DNA of 56,722 bases from CAYUJH01 sp964394585 (GCA_964394585.1 CAYMYI010000011.1:1-56722), one strand, 5' to 3'; shown: positions 26,128-35,477, counted from the stretch's first letter. The notes: generated from the sequence alone by a model not told the origin. Translations and numbers: made by a program.

Positions 26128-27552
26128 CTAACTCTGATGTTTTTGCAAATATTTTGAAAAGGCTAGTAATTTTTCTTCTTCAAAGGCGTTTGCCATGAGT
26201 TGTAAACCGATGGGAAGCCCCTGCGAGTCGGTGCCATTCGGGATAGAAATTGCCGGGATGCCACTTACCGATGCTTGCACTGTATACAAATCGGCAAGAT
26301 ACATCTGTAATACATTGGCCTCATTAAAAGCACCTATCCGAAATGCCGTAGTAGGAGCCGTTGGGCATACTATAAAATCGTAACGCTCTAGCAGGTTAAG
26401 TGTTTGTTGACGAATCAAATTACGGACTTTTTGCGCCTTGGTAAAGTACGCATCGTAGTAACTTGCGCTTAAGACAAAAGAGCCCAAAATGATGCGTCGC
26501 TTTACTTCGGCACCAAACCCCTCGCTTCTTGTTTGCCGATATAATTCCTCCAAATTTTGGGCATTGCCCCGTGGCTTGCCATAACGGATGCCATCGTAAC
26601 GTGAAAGGTTGGTGCTTGCTTCGGCAGCCGTGAGGATATAGTACGTTGGCAATACAGCCGAAAGGAGTGGAAATGGAACCGACTCAACTGTATGCCCTTG
26701 TGCGCTCAACCAATCTATTTTTTCAAGGGTACGAGCTTTTACTTCCTCTTGAATACCTTCGGCTTCCAGGGTTTCTTGAATGTAGCCTATCTTCAGTGGG
26801 GCATCGATTTCGGCTACTTCTGAATAAGTAGGCACAGGCCGTTGGGAAACAGTAGCATCTTTGCCATCGTTGCCTGCAATTATTTCGAGTACTAGTGCAA
26901 CATCATAGACCTGTTTTCCTAATATCCCAATGACATCAAACGAAGAGGCATAGGCAATTAACCCAAAACGCGATATGCGCGAATAAGTGGGTTTTAAGCC
27001 GATTACTCCACAAAAAGCAGCGGGCTGCCGTACAGAGCCGCCTGTATCGGAGCCGAGGGAAACCATACATAAATCGGCAGCTATAGCTGCTGCCGAAGCT
27101 CCTGAAGATCCGCCCGGAACATGCTCGGGGTTTACGGGGTTTTTCGTAGCACCAAACGAAGAGTTTTCGTTCGTAGAACCCATGGCAAATTCGTCGCAGT
27201 TTTGCCTTCCTATAATAATGGCATCTTCTGCAAGGAGGCGCTCTATCACAGTGGCAGAGTATTCTGACTGAAAGCCCTCTAACAGTTGGCTACCGGCTTG
27301 TAAAGAGTGCCCTTTGTAGGCGATCACATCTTTGATTCCCACCACCATTCCAGCAAGTTTACCTGCCGTACCGTTGCGTAGTTTTTCGTCGGTCTTTTGG
27401 GCTTGTTGCAATGCCGAGTTGTCAAAAGTTTCTAAGAAGATATTCAACGCACTATGTTCGGCAATCCGTTGCAAATAGCTTTGCACGGTTTCGGTAACCG
27501 TAGTATGTTGCGCCTCTAGGGCTTTTCGGTAAGCAAAGTATGAGGAATACAA
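26128..27552 (-). CDS. gatA: Asp-tRNA(Asn)/Glu-tRNA(Gln) amidotransferase subunit A
   Basis: Amidase-signature subunit of 474 residues that frees ammonia from glutamine for conversion of misacylated Glu-tRNA(Gln) or Asp-tRNA(Asn). The Ser-cisSer-Lys triad is visible: Lys in MVVGIKDVIAYKG, and the two Ser in PGGSSGASAAAIA and SLGSDTGGSVRQPAAFCG. The GatA-specific block GLKPTYSRISRFGLIAYASSFDVIG and the C-terminal SGIPAISIPNG and GLPIGLQLMA are present. gatB and gatC are not adjacent, as is common in Bacteroidota. The tatA gene lies upstream on the same strand, with a hairpin between. Confidence 0.95.
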   Translation of the reverse strand: MYSSYFAYRKALEAQHTTVTETVQSYLQRIAEHSALNIFLETFDNSALQQAQKTDEKLRNGTAGKLAGMVVGIKDVIAYKGHSLQAGSQLLEGFQSEYSATVIERLLAEDAIIIGRQNCDEFAMGSTNENSSFGATKNPVNPEHVPGGSSGASAAAIAADLCMVSLGSDTGGSVRQPAAFCGVIGLKPTYSRISRFGLIAYASSFDVIGILGKQVYDVALVLEIIAGNDGKDATVSQRPVPTYSEVAEIDAPLKIGYIQETLEAEGIQEEVKARTLEKIDWLSAQGHTVESVPFPLLSAVLPTYYILTAAEASTNLSRYDGIRYGKPRGNAQNLEELYRQTRSEGFGAEVKRRIILGSFVLSASYYDAYFTKAQKVRNLIRQQTLNLLERYDFIVCPTAPTTAFRIGAFNEANVLQMYLADLYTVQASVSGIPAISIPNGTDSQGLPIGLQLMANAFEEEKLLAFSKYLQKHQS

Positions 27553-27585
27553 AAGCGTAAATCAATTTAGTTATAAAATAAAATA

Positions 27586-27616
27586 GCCAGAAGAGCAGGT
27601 ATAAGCTTCTTCTGGC
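27586..27616 (-). terminator. rho-independent terminator after tatA
   Basis: GCCAGAAGA pairs perfectly with TCTTCTGGC, with an inner AGC/GCT extension across a bulge. Read on the minus strand it is followed by a T-rich run (TATTTTATTTTA). It lies between tatA and gatA, 34 bases before the gatA start, and should limit read-through. Confidence 0.72.
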
Positions 27617-27650
27617 AAATGAAATTCTTTTTTAAAAAATATGGTAGTGC

Positions 27651-27866
27651 TTACGGTTTATTAGGGTCGGCTTTCTTCACGCCTTCGTCTATTTCGTCTT
27701 TAATTTCGCGAGTAGCATCTTTGAACTCGCGGATGCCCCTTCCCAAGCCTCTAGCAAGTTCTGGAATTTTTTTCGCGCCAAATAAAAGAAGTACCACCAA
27801 AACGATGATAACCCATTCCCAACCTCCTGGCACACCAAACAATACAATTGCTGAAAGTAAATTCAT
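27651..27866 (-). CDS. tatA: Sec-independent protein translocase subunit TatA/E
   Basis: Protein of 71 residues with the TatA design: a single N-terminal membrane helix (about 14-28, GWEWVIIVLVVLLLFG), the hinge FG, then a basic amphipathic helix KKIPELARGLGRGIREFKDATREIKDEI and a short charged tail. TatA multimers form the passage for folded proteins with twin-arginine signals. The start at 27866 is preferred because the longer in-frame form adds 17 residues not seen in the family. tatC is not in the window. Confidence 0.92.
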   Translation of the reverse strand: MNLLSAIVLFGVPGGWEWVIIVLVVLLLFGAKKIPELARGLGRGIREFKDATREIKDEIDEGVKKADPNKP

Positions 27867-28005
27867 AATTTTTTCTGATTTCAATAAAGGTTCAAGGTAA
27901 AAACCACAGTTCTGCAAAACAAGTTTTCTATTTTTTCATATCCAATTGATTTTAACGTGTTTTAGCCTAGTGGGGCAGAAAGCAGGGATTTCTTGTAGGA
28001 TAGTA

Positions 28006-28785
28006 TCATTTTATGTGATATTCCTGAATACTTTCCGAAAGCAGGCGATAAAGCGTTTGTAGCTTTGGATGAGCAGCGAGTACGGCTTGATGGGCTCGTA
28101 GGGTGGTTTCATCATGCCGAAGTGCCGGACCGGTTTGTACGGTTTTCGGTTCGTATTCGAAAGCTTTACCGAATGTTTCTTGAATGAGAGGTTTTAAGAG
28201 AGGGAAAGGGATGGGGGTATCTTTTAAGAAATCGTAAGTGAGTGCCCATAAATGGTTCACAAAGTTACAACTCACTACCGCTGCTGTATGGAGAGCGAGG
28301 CGCTCTTCTGAACTGAAATGATATACTTGTTCGCTGATAAGCCAAGCCAAATCGGCAAGGGTGTCGAGGGTAGTGGGGTCAGAGCCTTCAATGCAAATAG
28401 GCACTTGCCCAAAAGAAACTTCTTTCTGTTTGCTGAAAGTTTGCAACGGATAAAAAACACCAGTAGGGTTGGCGGTTACGGCTTGCAACTGGCTAAGTGG
28501 GGTAGCGCCAGAAATATGAGCGAGAATCGTATGCTCGGGCAGTTGCAGGCGCTGCCCTACTTCGGCAATGGCTTCGTCGGGGGTGCATAGCAAGACAATA
28601 TCGGCAGGTACATTGCGTAAATCGTACGAAAGGAGCACTTGGGTATCGTAAAGCCGTTTTGCTAAGGCTTTCGCCGAAGATTTACTGCGGCTTAACACCC
28701 CAACTATGGAAGCGCCCTCAGTTTCTAGGGCGGGGGCTAAGTGCCATGCAACATTCCCAGCACCTACAATTACAATTTGGCTCAT
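28006..28785 (-). CDS. Rossmann-fold dehydrogenase-like protein with DUF2520 domain
   Basis: Cytoplasmic protein of 259 residues. The N-terminal Rossmann domain opens IVIVGAGNVAWHLAPALE (GxGxxA type nucleotide motif) and contains DIVLLCTPDEAIAEV and LAHISGATPLSQL. The DUF2520 domain follows (GVFYPLQTFSKQKEVSFGQVPICIEGSD, LHTAAVVSCNFVNHLWAL). The arrangement resembles pyrroline-5-carboxylate reductase and ketopantoate reductase relatives, but the substrate is unknown. Its start codon overlaps the stop of the beta-CASP gene (ATGA), indicating translational coupling. Confidence 0.88.
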   Translation of the reverse strand: MSQIVIVGAGNVAWHLAPALETEGASIVGVLSRSKSSAKALAKRLYDTQVLLSYDLRNVPADIVLLCTPDEAIAEVGQRLQLPEHTILAHISGATPLSQLQAVTANPTGVFYPLQTFSKQKEVSFGQVPICIEGSDPTTLDTLADLAWLISEQVYHFSSEERLALHTAAVVSCNFVNHLWALTYDFLKDTPIPFPLLKPLIQETFGKAFEYEPKTVQTGPALRHDETTLRAHQAVLAAHPKLQTLYRLLSESIQEYHIK

Positions 28786-30200
28786 AGCGTGAAAGATGTT
28801 CCTTTTTCAGGAATTTCAACTTGATATCCTTCTTCGGTAATGATATTGCAGAAGTCATCCATCGATTGGGGTTCACCATGCACCAAAAAGATTTTCTTCA
28901 GAAGGGCAGGATCTTGGGCATGTACAAACTGTAAAATATCATTCTGATCGCCATGCCCACTGAAAGCATCGGTACTGGCGATCCGTGCCGAAATACTTAC
29001 CTCACGTTTACCAATCTTTACGGTTTTCATTCCGTTCATTAGCTTATGCCCTAGCGTGCCTTCGGCGCTGTACCCTACCATCATGATAGTGCAGTACGGA
29101 TTTTCTAAATTTTGCGCCACGTGGTGCTGGATACGTCCTCCTTCCATCATGCCCGAAGAAGAGATGATGATACACGGCTCGGCATAGTTAGAAATTTGCC
29201 GACTTTGCTTAGTGTTTTCGATGTAATGTAGGGTGTCAAAATCAAAAAGGCTCTCGTAGTCGTCGCGAAATTCCTGAGCTTCTTGGTTGAGCATGCGGTG
29301 GTATCGTTCATAAACTTTATTACTGCGAAACGCCAAGGGACTATCAGCAAAAATCTTTACCGGAGGGAGTTCGCCATCGGCACAAAGTCGGTTGAGGACA
29401 TACAGCAGAGCTTGCGTTCTGCCAATACTGAAGGCAGGGATGATGAGCCTTCCCGGAATATCCACGCAGGTTTCTTGAATCACCTGTTTGAGTTGTGCGG
29501 CTGTATCGCTCGTAGAAGTGTGCACACGGTTGCCATAAGTGGTTTCACAAATTAAATAGTCGACCTGTGGAGGCTTCTCAGGATCGGGCAGTAAGGGGTA
29601 GTTGAACCGCCCCAAATCACCGGAAAAAAGCAATCGTTTTGCTTCCCCATTTTCTTTAACTTCTACCAAAACGTTCGCTGCCCCAAGCAAATGACCAGTT
29701 GGAATGAAGGTAACGTTTACTTCTTTATTGATAGAAAACCGTTGGTTAAAGGCGATGGGCACAAATTGGTCGATAGTGGCTTCTACATCGCGCTCAAGGT
29801 ACAGATTGCGGAATGCTCCCATTTTATCGGCTTCTGCCGGCAACCTCTTGCGTTTCTTATGATAGGCTTGCAAACGACGACGGTTCAGCCCGGCTGCGTC
29901 CATCAGTAATAGTTCGGTGAGGTCTAAGGTAGGCGAGGTGCATAAAATTTGCCCTTCAAACCCTTCTTGTAACAGGTTGGGGATTCGCCCGGAGTGGTCG
30001 AGGTGGGCATGCGTAAGAAGTACCAAATTAATCGAGCTAGCTTCAAACGGGAAGGCAGAGCCTTCGTAGATTGAGTCCTCTTCTTTTTTACGCTCCATAT
30101 CCATTCCGCAGTCGATCAAAATGCGATAGTCGCTTTCGAGTTCCAAGAGAAACATACTACCGGTAACCTGTCGTGCTGCACCCCAAAATGTTAACTTCAT
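28782..30200 (-). CDS. metallo-beta-lactamase fold beta-CASP exoribonuclease-like protein
   Basis: Cytoplasmic protein of 472 residues, started at Met 30200 (MKLTFWGAARQVTGS), the usual family opening. Zinc motifs are complete: THAHLDHSGRIP (HxHxDH), PTGHLLGAANVLVE, FSGDLGRF, and the beta-CASP plus RMMBL motifs IISSSGMMEGGRIQHH, ISARIASTDAFSGHGDQNDIL and IFLVHGEPQSM. This matches the bacterial YsgA/CPSF-like group of RNA-processing nucleases. It is upstream of and translationally coupled (ATGA) to the DUF2520 gene. Exact RNA targets cannot be told. Confidence 0.92.
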   Translation of the reverse strand: MKLTFWGAARQVTGSMFLLELESDYRILIDCGMDMERKKEEDSIYEGSAFPFEASSINLVLLTHAHLDHSGRIPNLLQEGFEGQILCTSPTLDLTELLLMDAAGLNRRRLQAYHKKRKRLPAEADKMGAFRNLYLERDVEATIDQFVPIAFNQRFSINKEVNVTFIPTGHLLGAANVLVEVKENGEAKRLLFSGDLGRFNYPLLPDPEKPPQVDYLICETTYGNRVHTSTSDTAAQLKQVIQETCVDIPGRLIIPAFSIGRTQALLYVLNRLCADGELPPVKIFADSPLAFRSNKVYERYHRMLNQEAQEFRDDYESLFDFDTLHYIENTKQSRQISNYAEPCIIISSSGMMEGGRIQHHVAQNLENPYCTIMMVGYSAEGTLGHKLMNGMKTVKIGKREVSISARIASTDAFSGHGDQNDILQFVHAQDPALLKKIFLVHGEPQSMDDFCNIITEEGYQVEIPEKGTSFTL

Positions 30201-30330
30201 ACTCTCAAACGATTTCAATACGGCTAGAAATAAACTGCAAAAATGCAGGGAAGACTTTTTAAAAAGAAGAAAAATTTTGGAAAGGTACAGAAAAGCATAC
30301 GCACAGCGTGTTTTCGAAGGCGGATTTAGA

Positions 30331-30360
30331 TAAAAAAAAAGCGCGGATAATATCCGCGCG
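30331..30360 (-). terminator. rho-independent terminator after clpB
   Basis: A GC-rich perfect stem GCGCGGAT (30341-30348) / ATCCGCGC (30352-30359) with a three-base loop. On the minus strand nine T residues follow directly. It lies about 40 bases beyond the clpB stop codon. Confidence 0.92.
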
Positions 30361-30400
30361 TTTTCCTAAATCATGAAAAAACTAAACCCAAATCAAAAAA

Positions 30401-33022
30401 TTATTCATTTTCTAATTTAACTTGCTCAACGTTAAAAAACTCAATTTTGTTCTCAGAATTCAGCATTATTCCTACTACAGCGTCTTTCTGAATCTTCCCA
30501 CTCAAGATTTCTTTCGAGAGGGTATTGAGTAAATCTTTCTGCAAAATACGCTTTAAAGGCCTTGCACCGAAGGTAGGGTCGTACCCTTTTTCAGCAAAAT
30601 GAACAAGCACCTCTTTGGAAGCCTCCAAAATAATGCCTGAGTTCTCGAGGCGTTTTTGGATATCTGCAAATTGGATTTCTGCAATTTTAAGCATTTCTTT
30701 TTTAGAAAGCGGCTTAAACATAATGATTTCATCGATTCTATTCAAAAATTCGGGGCGCATAGCGGTTCGCAGCATTTCAAAAACTTGCTGCCGGGTACGT
30801 TCTTGTACGGCGTCAGTATCGTTTTCGGTTACTCCAATCATATTTTCCATAATCACCTGAGAGCCAATATTTGAAGTCATGATGATGATGGTATTCTTGA
30901 AGTTCGCTGCCCGTCCTTTGTTGTCGGTCAGTACGCCGTCGTCGAGTACTTGCAGCAAAATGTTGAACACATCGGGGTGTGCTTTTTCAATCTCATCGAG
31001 CAAGATTACCGAATAGGGCTTGCGGCGCACAGCCTCGGTGAGTTGTCCGCCTTCATCATAGCCTACATATCCTGGAGGCGCCCCAATGAGTCGGCTTACC
31101 GCATGGCGCTCTTGGTACTCTGACATATCGATGCGTACCATGGCGTTTTCATCGTTGAAAAGGAACTCTGCCAAACTTTTAGCTAGTTCGGTTTTCCCCA
31201 CACCGGTAGTTCCTAAGAAAATGAACGAACCTATAGGTTTGCGGGGGTCTTGCAAACCTGCACGGCTTCTGCGTACCGCATCGGAAAGTGCAGTAATGGC
31301 TTCGGTTTGCCCTGCCACCCGTTTGCCGAGTTCGGCTTCCAAGCGCAGTAGCTTTTCGCGGTCGCTCTGCAACATTTTAGAAACGGGAATGCCAGTCCAT
31401 TTTGAAACCACATCGGCAATGTCTTCGGCGGTTACTTCTTCTTTCAGCAGCGGACTTTCGGCTTGTTGTGCTTGCATTTTTTGTTGGAGCTGCTCGAGCT
31501 TTTCTTCGGTTTCTTTGATTTTGCCATAGCGAAGTTCGGCAACACGCCCGTAGTCGCCTTCGCGTTCGGCTTGGTCTGCTTCGCTTTTGTAACGGTCGAT
31601 GTTTTCTTTCGCCTGCTGAATTTCTTCGATAACGCTTTTCTCACTCTTCCAACGAGCCTTCAGGCTAGTGAGCTGCTCAGAAAGGTTCGAGATTTCCTCC
31701 GAGAGGATTACTTCTTTTTCTTTATCGTTTTCGCGGCGGATAGCTTCTCTTTCAATTTCGAGCTGCATCACCTTACGCTGGATTTCATCAATTTCTTCAG
31801 GCATCGAATCAATCTGTATGCGCATTCTAGCGGCAGACTCGTCCATCAGGTCAATTGCCTTATCGGGCAAGTAGCGGTCGTTAATGTACCGATGCGATAA
31901 CTCCACCGCCGCAATGATAGCATCATCTTTAATGCGCACGCCGTGGTGTACTTCGTACTTCTCTTTGATTCCTCGCAGAATCGAAATAGAATCTTGTACG
32001 GAAGGTTCATCCACCATTACAGTTTGAAACCGCCGTTCTAAGGCTTTATCTTTCTCAATGTATTTCTGATACTCTTTGAGCGTAGTAGCGCCAATAGCAC
32101 GGAGTTCGCCACGTGCCAACGCAGGCTTCAAGAGGTTGGCGGCATCCATCGCCCCTTCTCCACTACCGCCGGCACCCACTAGGGTGTGGATTTCATCAAT
32201 AAAAAGTACAATACGCCCTTCCGAGGCTTTTACTTCTTTGATTACCGCTTTCAAGCGTTCTTCGAACTCGCCTTTGTATTTAGCCCCTGCTACGAGCAAG
32301 CCCATATCGAGGGAAGCAATGGTGATATCTTTCAGGTTTTCGGGGATATCGCCCGAAACGATGCGCTGTGCGAGTCCTTCGGCAATGGCAGTTTTACCTA
32401 CCCCCGGCGTACCAATGAGCATGGGGTTATTTTTGGTGCGTCGAGAGAGAATTTGCAGTACGCGACGGATTTCCTCATCGCGCCCAATAATGGGATCTAG
32501 CTTGCCCGACTTTGCCAGCTTATTCAAATTTTGGGAGTAGCGTTCAAGCGATTTATACTTCGCTTCGGCGTTGGGGTCGGTTACCTGATCGCCGCCTCGC
32601 AACTCTTGAATGGCTGCTTTTAAGTGCTTTTCGCTAAAGCCATTGCTGCGCATAAGGTTTGCCACGGCATCGTTTCCTGCCAAGATTCCCAACAGCACAT
32701 GTTCTACGGCAACGTACTCATCTTTCATCTCGTCCATGTATTTTTCTGCCTTCTGCAAGGCACGCGCCGCATCATTAGAGAGGTACGGGTTCTGTGCATC
32801 GGAACGAGGGTATTGCTTTATAACATCTTCGAGTTTCTCGTTAAAGTAAGAGCGGTTTACATTCAGTTTATTGCATATAAACGAGGCAAGGTTTTCATCT
32901 TGCATAAAGAGCGCTTTAACTAAATGCCCATTCTCAATAATGGGCTGTTGGTTTGCTTTTGCCACCTCCGCAGCTTTTTGTAAGCCTTCCTGCGCTTTAA
33001 TGGTGTATTTATCGAAGTTCAT
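30401..33022 (-). CDS. clpB: ATP-dependent disaggregase chaperone ClpB
   Basis: Hexameric AAA+ disaggregase of 873 residues. The start at 33022 (MNFDKYTIKAQEGLQKA) is the family start; a 44-residue in-frame extension is not conserved. Order: Clp N domain repeats (about 1-145), NBD1 with Walker A GTPGVGKTAIAEG and LFIDEIHTLVGAG, the coiled-coil M domain (about 400-525) rich in Glu and Lys, NBD2 with Walker A GTTGVGKTELAK and VILLDEIEKAHPDV, and the C-terminal YDPTFGARPLKRILQ. The M domain and the lack of a ClpP-binding loop separate it from ClpA/C. Heat-shock regulation is expected, but I could not assign its promoter. Confidence 0.97.
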   Translation of the reverse strand: MNFDKYTIKAQEGLQKAAEVAKANQQPIIENGHLVKALFMQDENLASFICNKLNVNRSYFNEKLEDVIKQYPRSDAQNPYLSNDAARALQKAEKYMDEMKDEYVAVEHVLLGILAGNDAVANLMRSNGFSEKHLKAAIQELRGGDQVTDPNAEAKYKSLERYSQNLNKLAKSGKLDPIIGRDEEIRRVLQILSRRTKNNPMLIGTPGVGKTAIAEGLAQRIVSGDIPENLKDITIASLDMGLLVAGAKYKGEFEERLKAVIKEVKASEGRIVLFIDEIHTLVGAGGSGEGAMDAANLLKPALARGELRAIGATTLKEYQKYIEKDKALERRFQTVMVDEPSVQDSISILRGIKEKYEVHHGVRIKDDAIIAAVELSHRYINDRYLPDKAIDLMDESAARMRIQIDSMPEEIDEIQRKVMQLEIEREAIRRENDKEKEVILSEEISNLSEQLTSLKARWKSEKSVIEEIQQAKENIDRYKSEADQAEREGDYGRVAELRYGKIKETEEKLEQLQQKMQAQQAESPLLKEEVTAEDIADVVSKWTGIPVSKMLQSDREKLLRLEAELGKRVAGQTEAITALSDAVRRSRAGLQDPRKPIGSFIFLGTTGVGKTELAKSLAEFLFNDENAMVRIDMSEYQERHAVSRLIGAPPGYVGYDEGGQLTEAVRRKPYSVILLDEIEKAHPDVFNILLQVLDDGVLTDNKGRAANFKNTIIIMTSNIGSQVIMENMIGVTENDTDAVQERTRQQVFEMLRTAMRPEFLNRIDEIIMFKPLSKKEMLKIAEIQFADIQKRLENSGIILEASKEVLVHFAEKGYDPTFGARPLKRILQKDLLNTLSKEILSGKIQKDAVVGIMLNSENKIEFFNVEQVKLENE

Positions 33023-33759
33023 GGTTGTGGGTTGTAGTTGGTTAAACGATGTTTTCAAAGTCGTACATGCAGATGAATGTCTCGACGCTTTGATGGTATT
33101 CAAAGGGTACACCAAGTAAGAAAACAGGAGAAAATTTCTGCCAATTTGACCCAAAAAGAGCGATAAAGCATTGATTTTCAGACAATATGTCGCTATTTCT
33201 TTTTGGTCATTGAAATAAAGGCATCTTTAAATTGCTTGATATCTTCCAGCGTATTTGTGCCGGTAAGCCCAGATGCAAAATCCTTCCTCAATTTGCTCAT
33301 ATCGACATTCCATGACTTCTCACTAGCTACTGTTCGCAAATGTATTGCCTACACGCGTCCATTTTAAGCAAAAACTTTGTAACGGAAAAATAAATACATC
33401 AAAATGTTACTAGCATTGAAACAATTTTATGTTTTGCACGAATTGTTACAGTTTTTTTTGCCGATAAACCAAGTTATTTTAGCATTCGTCAAAGACCAAT
33501 CAACCATGCGTACCCTAATGGCAGGGATTCTTAGCATAGCATTCGCCATGGGAATCCATGCCCATTCCCATAGAAAATGCCCTTTAGCATCAATCGTACG
33601 AAATAGGTACATTGGTCATTAAGAAGGCTTTTAATAACTTCCCATCGGGCACCAATCAAATCAGTGGGATACATTTTTTAGCCATATTTATTCCACGATG
33701 CCCTATTGAATCTGCTTTTTCCACAGCATTTCTCTCAAAACTTTAACAGACTTATACTT
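33023..33759. other. 737-base AT-rich, gene-poor region
   Basis: The longest region without a confident gene. The first part must hold the clpB promoter. It then contains a small minus-strand frame at 33193-33300, described separately, and a plus-strand frame with a signal-peptide-like start at about 33506 (MRTLMAGILSIAFAMGIHAHSH) that stops after 38 residues and has no known mature part. AACAATT and AATTGTT form a seven-base inverted repeat near 33420-33450. I see no tRNA, terminator or transposase. It may be decayed coding DNA. Confidence 0.5.
33193..33300 (-). CDS. possible small protein or 3' remnant of a decayed gene
   Basis: A 35-codon minus-strand frame with protein-like composition: KLRKDFASGLTG, then TNTLEDIKQFKDAFISMTKKK and a stop. 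The same frame stays open about 17 codons upstream of the Met and keeps a protein-like look (RTVASEKSWNVDMSK) before a stop, which suggests the 3' end of a once longer gene. I do not recognise the family. No Shine-Dalgarno sequence or promoter supports translation. Confidence 0.3.
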   Translation of the reverse strand: MSKLRKDFASGLTGTNTLEDIKQFKDAFISMTKKK

Positions 33760-35412
33760 ATGAAACCTTTCGCCATTTTTTTATGCCTCTTGCTTGTAGG
33801 TTTATCGGTGTTTGCACATGCGCAAACTGCTGAGGATGAGCCGCCCGCTAATTATTCCCTACTTACCAATTTGTTTTCAGAGTGGCGAACGTTTGAGACG
33901 CCTCCCATGAAAGACGGCGCTCCGGACTACACAGCCGCTTCTTTTAAAAAGCGTTTGCCCGCCTTTAAATTATTACAGAAAAAGCTGCAAGCTATCGATA
34001 CAACGCAGTGGGCTATCCCTTACCAAGTAGATTGGATGATTGTTTGGGCAGAAATGAACGGGTACGACTTTAACCACCGCGTGTTAAAACCATGGGAACG
34101 CGACCCTGCCTTTTACAAATCGGTTTGGATGGCGCGGAGCGATGTCCCTGCGCACGAAGGCCCCACCCACCATAGAACTACTGAAGTTTGGACATACCAA
34201 TTTCCCCTATCCGAGAGCGAAAAAAGTCGCTTCCTGAGCGATTTACAAGTAATCCCCCCGTTAAACGAACAAGCCAAAACAAACTTGGTTGGTAATGCCA
34301 AGGATTTATGGATTGCCGGTATCCGCGATATTGAAACCCAAGTAAAAAACTTGGAAGATATTTTAACATACCCCGGCGTGAAAAAACATAACGATGTAGT
34401 GGAGGCAATTAACGCTGCAATCCGTTCTACGCAGGCGTTTGCTCAGTGGTTGAAACAAGAAGCAAAAAAGAAAACGGGACCTTCAGGCATTGGGAAAGAA
34501 AACTATACATGGTATCTGCAAAATGTACACCTTGTACCGCTTACTTGGGAAGATGAAGTCATGATTCTGAAAAGGGAGTTGGCCCGGGCTTGGGCTGCGT
34601 TAAAACTAGAAGAACATCGCAACCGTGCACTTCCTCCGTTAAAGCCAGTCGATTCGCCCGAAGCGTACAATGCCCTCGCCGAAAAGTCGGCAGCAAGCTT
34701 GCTAAGTTTTCTCGAAAACGATGAAATCGTTTCGGTGAAAGCCTATTTTAAGCCCGCCTTAGAGGCACATTTAGGGCGGTTTGTCCCGAAAGAAACACGT
34801 AATTTCTTCTGGATTACCGCTCACCACGATCCCCGCCCCTTGTATTCACACTTCTACCATTGGTTTGAGCTGGCTCGTATGGATACAGAGCCTAACCCAA
34901 GCCCTATCCGTCGTGTGCCGCTCCTCTACAATATTTTCGACTCGCGCAACGAAGGAGTCGCTACGGCGGTAGAGGAAATGTTCATGCAAGCTGGCCTTTA
35001 CGATGATTCCCCACGTGCGCGGGAAATTGTATACATTATGATTGCACAGCGTGCCGCTCGTGGGCTTGGCTCGTTGTATGCACATGCAAATGAAATGACC
35101 ATGGAGGAAGCCGGAGGAATCCACTCTGAATATACGCCCCGCGGATGGATGAAAACGGAAAAAGAATTGCTCATTTTTGAACAGCATCTGTACCTCCGGC
35201 AGCCAGGGTACGGGACAAGCTACATTACCGGAAAGTACTTAGTAGAGCAAACTTTGGCAGAAGTGGCGCGCAATAGAGAACTACAAGGAAAAGAGTTTCA
35301 GCTAAAAGCATTTTTTGACGAGCTAAACTCGATTGGTAACATCCCTATTTCGTTGGGGCAGTGGCAAATGACTGGCGATAAATCACATTTGGCACCTATT
35401 TATCAAAAATAG
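33760..35412 (+). CDS. exported DUF885-like protein lacking the usual metal ligands
   Basis: Protein of 550 residues with a signal peptide (start at 33760: MKPFAIFLCLLLVGLSVFAHAQ). The layout resembles DUF885 proteins, predicted periplasmic metallopeptidases: an N-terminal helical part, a central FFWITAHHDPRPLYSHFYHWFEL, and near the end QPGYGTSYITGKYLVEQTLAEVA, which corresponds to the family PGQALAYKIG block. Where DUF885 enzymes carry HExxPGH and HEGWALY, this protein has SRNEGVATAVEEMFMQAGLYDD (from about residue 395), so both His are replaced. It may be a non-catalytic relative. It lies alone, with a terminator after it. Confidence 0.7.
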   Translation: MKPFAIFLCLLLVGLSVFAHAQTAEDEPPANYSLLTNLFSEWRTFETPPMKDGAPDYTAASFKKRLPAFKLLQKKLQAIDTTQWAIPYQVDWMIVWAEMNGYDFNHRVLKPWERDPAFYKSVWMARSDVPAHEGPTHHRTTEVWTYQFPLSESEKSRFLSDLQVIPPLNEQAKTNLVGNAKDLWIAGIRDIETQVKNLEDILTYPGVKKHNDVVEAINAAIRSTQAFAQWLKQEAKKKTGPSGIGKENYTWYLQNVHLVPLTWEDEVMILKRELARAWAALKLEEHRNRALPPLKPVDSPEAYNALAEKSAASLLSFLENDEIVSVKAYFKPALEAHLGRFVPKETRNFFWITAHHDPRPLYSHFYHWFELARMDTEPNPSPIRRVPLLYNIFDSRNEGVATAVEEMFMQAGLYDDSPRAREIVYIMIAQRAARGLGSLYAHANEMTMEEAGGIHSEYTPRGWMKTEKELLIFEQHLYLRQPGYGTSYITGKYLVEQTLAEVARNRELQGKEFQLKAFFDELNSIGNIPISLGQWQMTGDKSHLAPIYQK

Positions 35413-35426
35413 AAGACGTTATCGAG

Positions 35427-35470
35427 AGGCTGCCTTTACGAAAGATGAATATTTGCAAAGGCAGCCTTTT
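35427..35470 (+). terminator. rho-independent terminator after DUF885-like gene
   Basis: A perfect 11-base stem AGGCTGCCTTT (35427-35437) / AAAGGCAGCCT (35457-35467) with a 19-base loop runs into TTTT. It sits in the 65-base convergent gap between the DUF885-like and photolyase genes. Confidence 0.85.
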
Positions 35471-35477
35471 GTATCAA

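Noticed and set aside
26128..27552. GatA without GatB and GatC as an anomaly
   Set aside because: Split gat genes are ordinary in Bacteroidota.
31463..31900. 145-codon plus-strand open frame rich in Phe and Leu
   Set aside because: Antisense of the ClpB coiled-coil region, where Glu and Lys codons read backwards give Phe and Leu.
33023..33154. 44-residue N-terminal extension of ClpB
   Set aside because: Not family-like; MNFDKYT at 33022 is the usual ClpB start.
33404..33622. 72-codon plus-strand frame with a signal-peptide-like middle
   Set aside because: Stops 38 residues after the candidate signal start and has no recognisable mature protein; noted only inside the gene-poor region.
33023..33759. 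Insertion sequence or prophage remnant
   Set aside because: No transposase or integrase motif, terminal inverted repeats or target duplication could be found.
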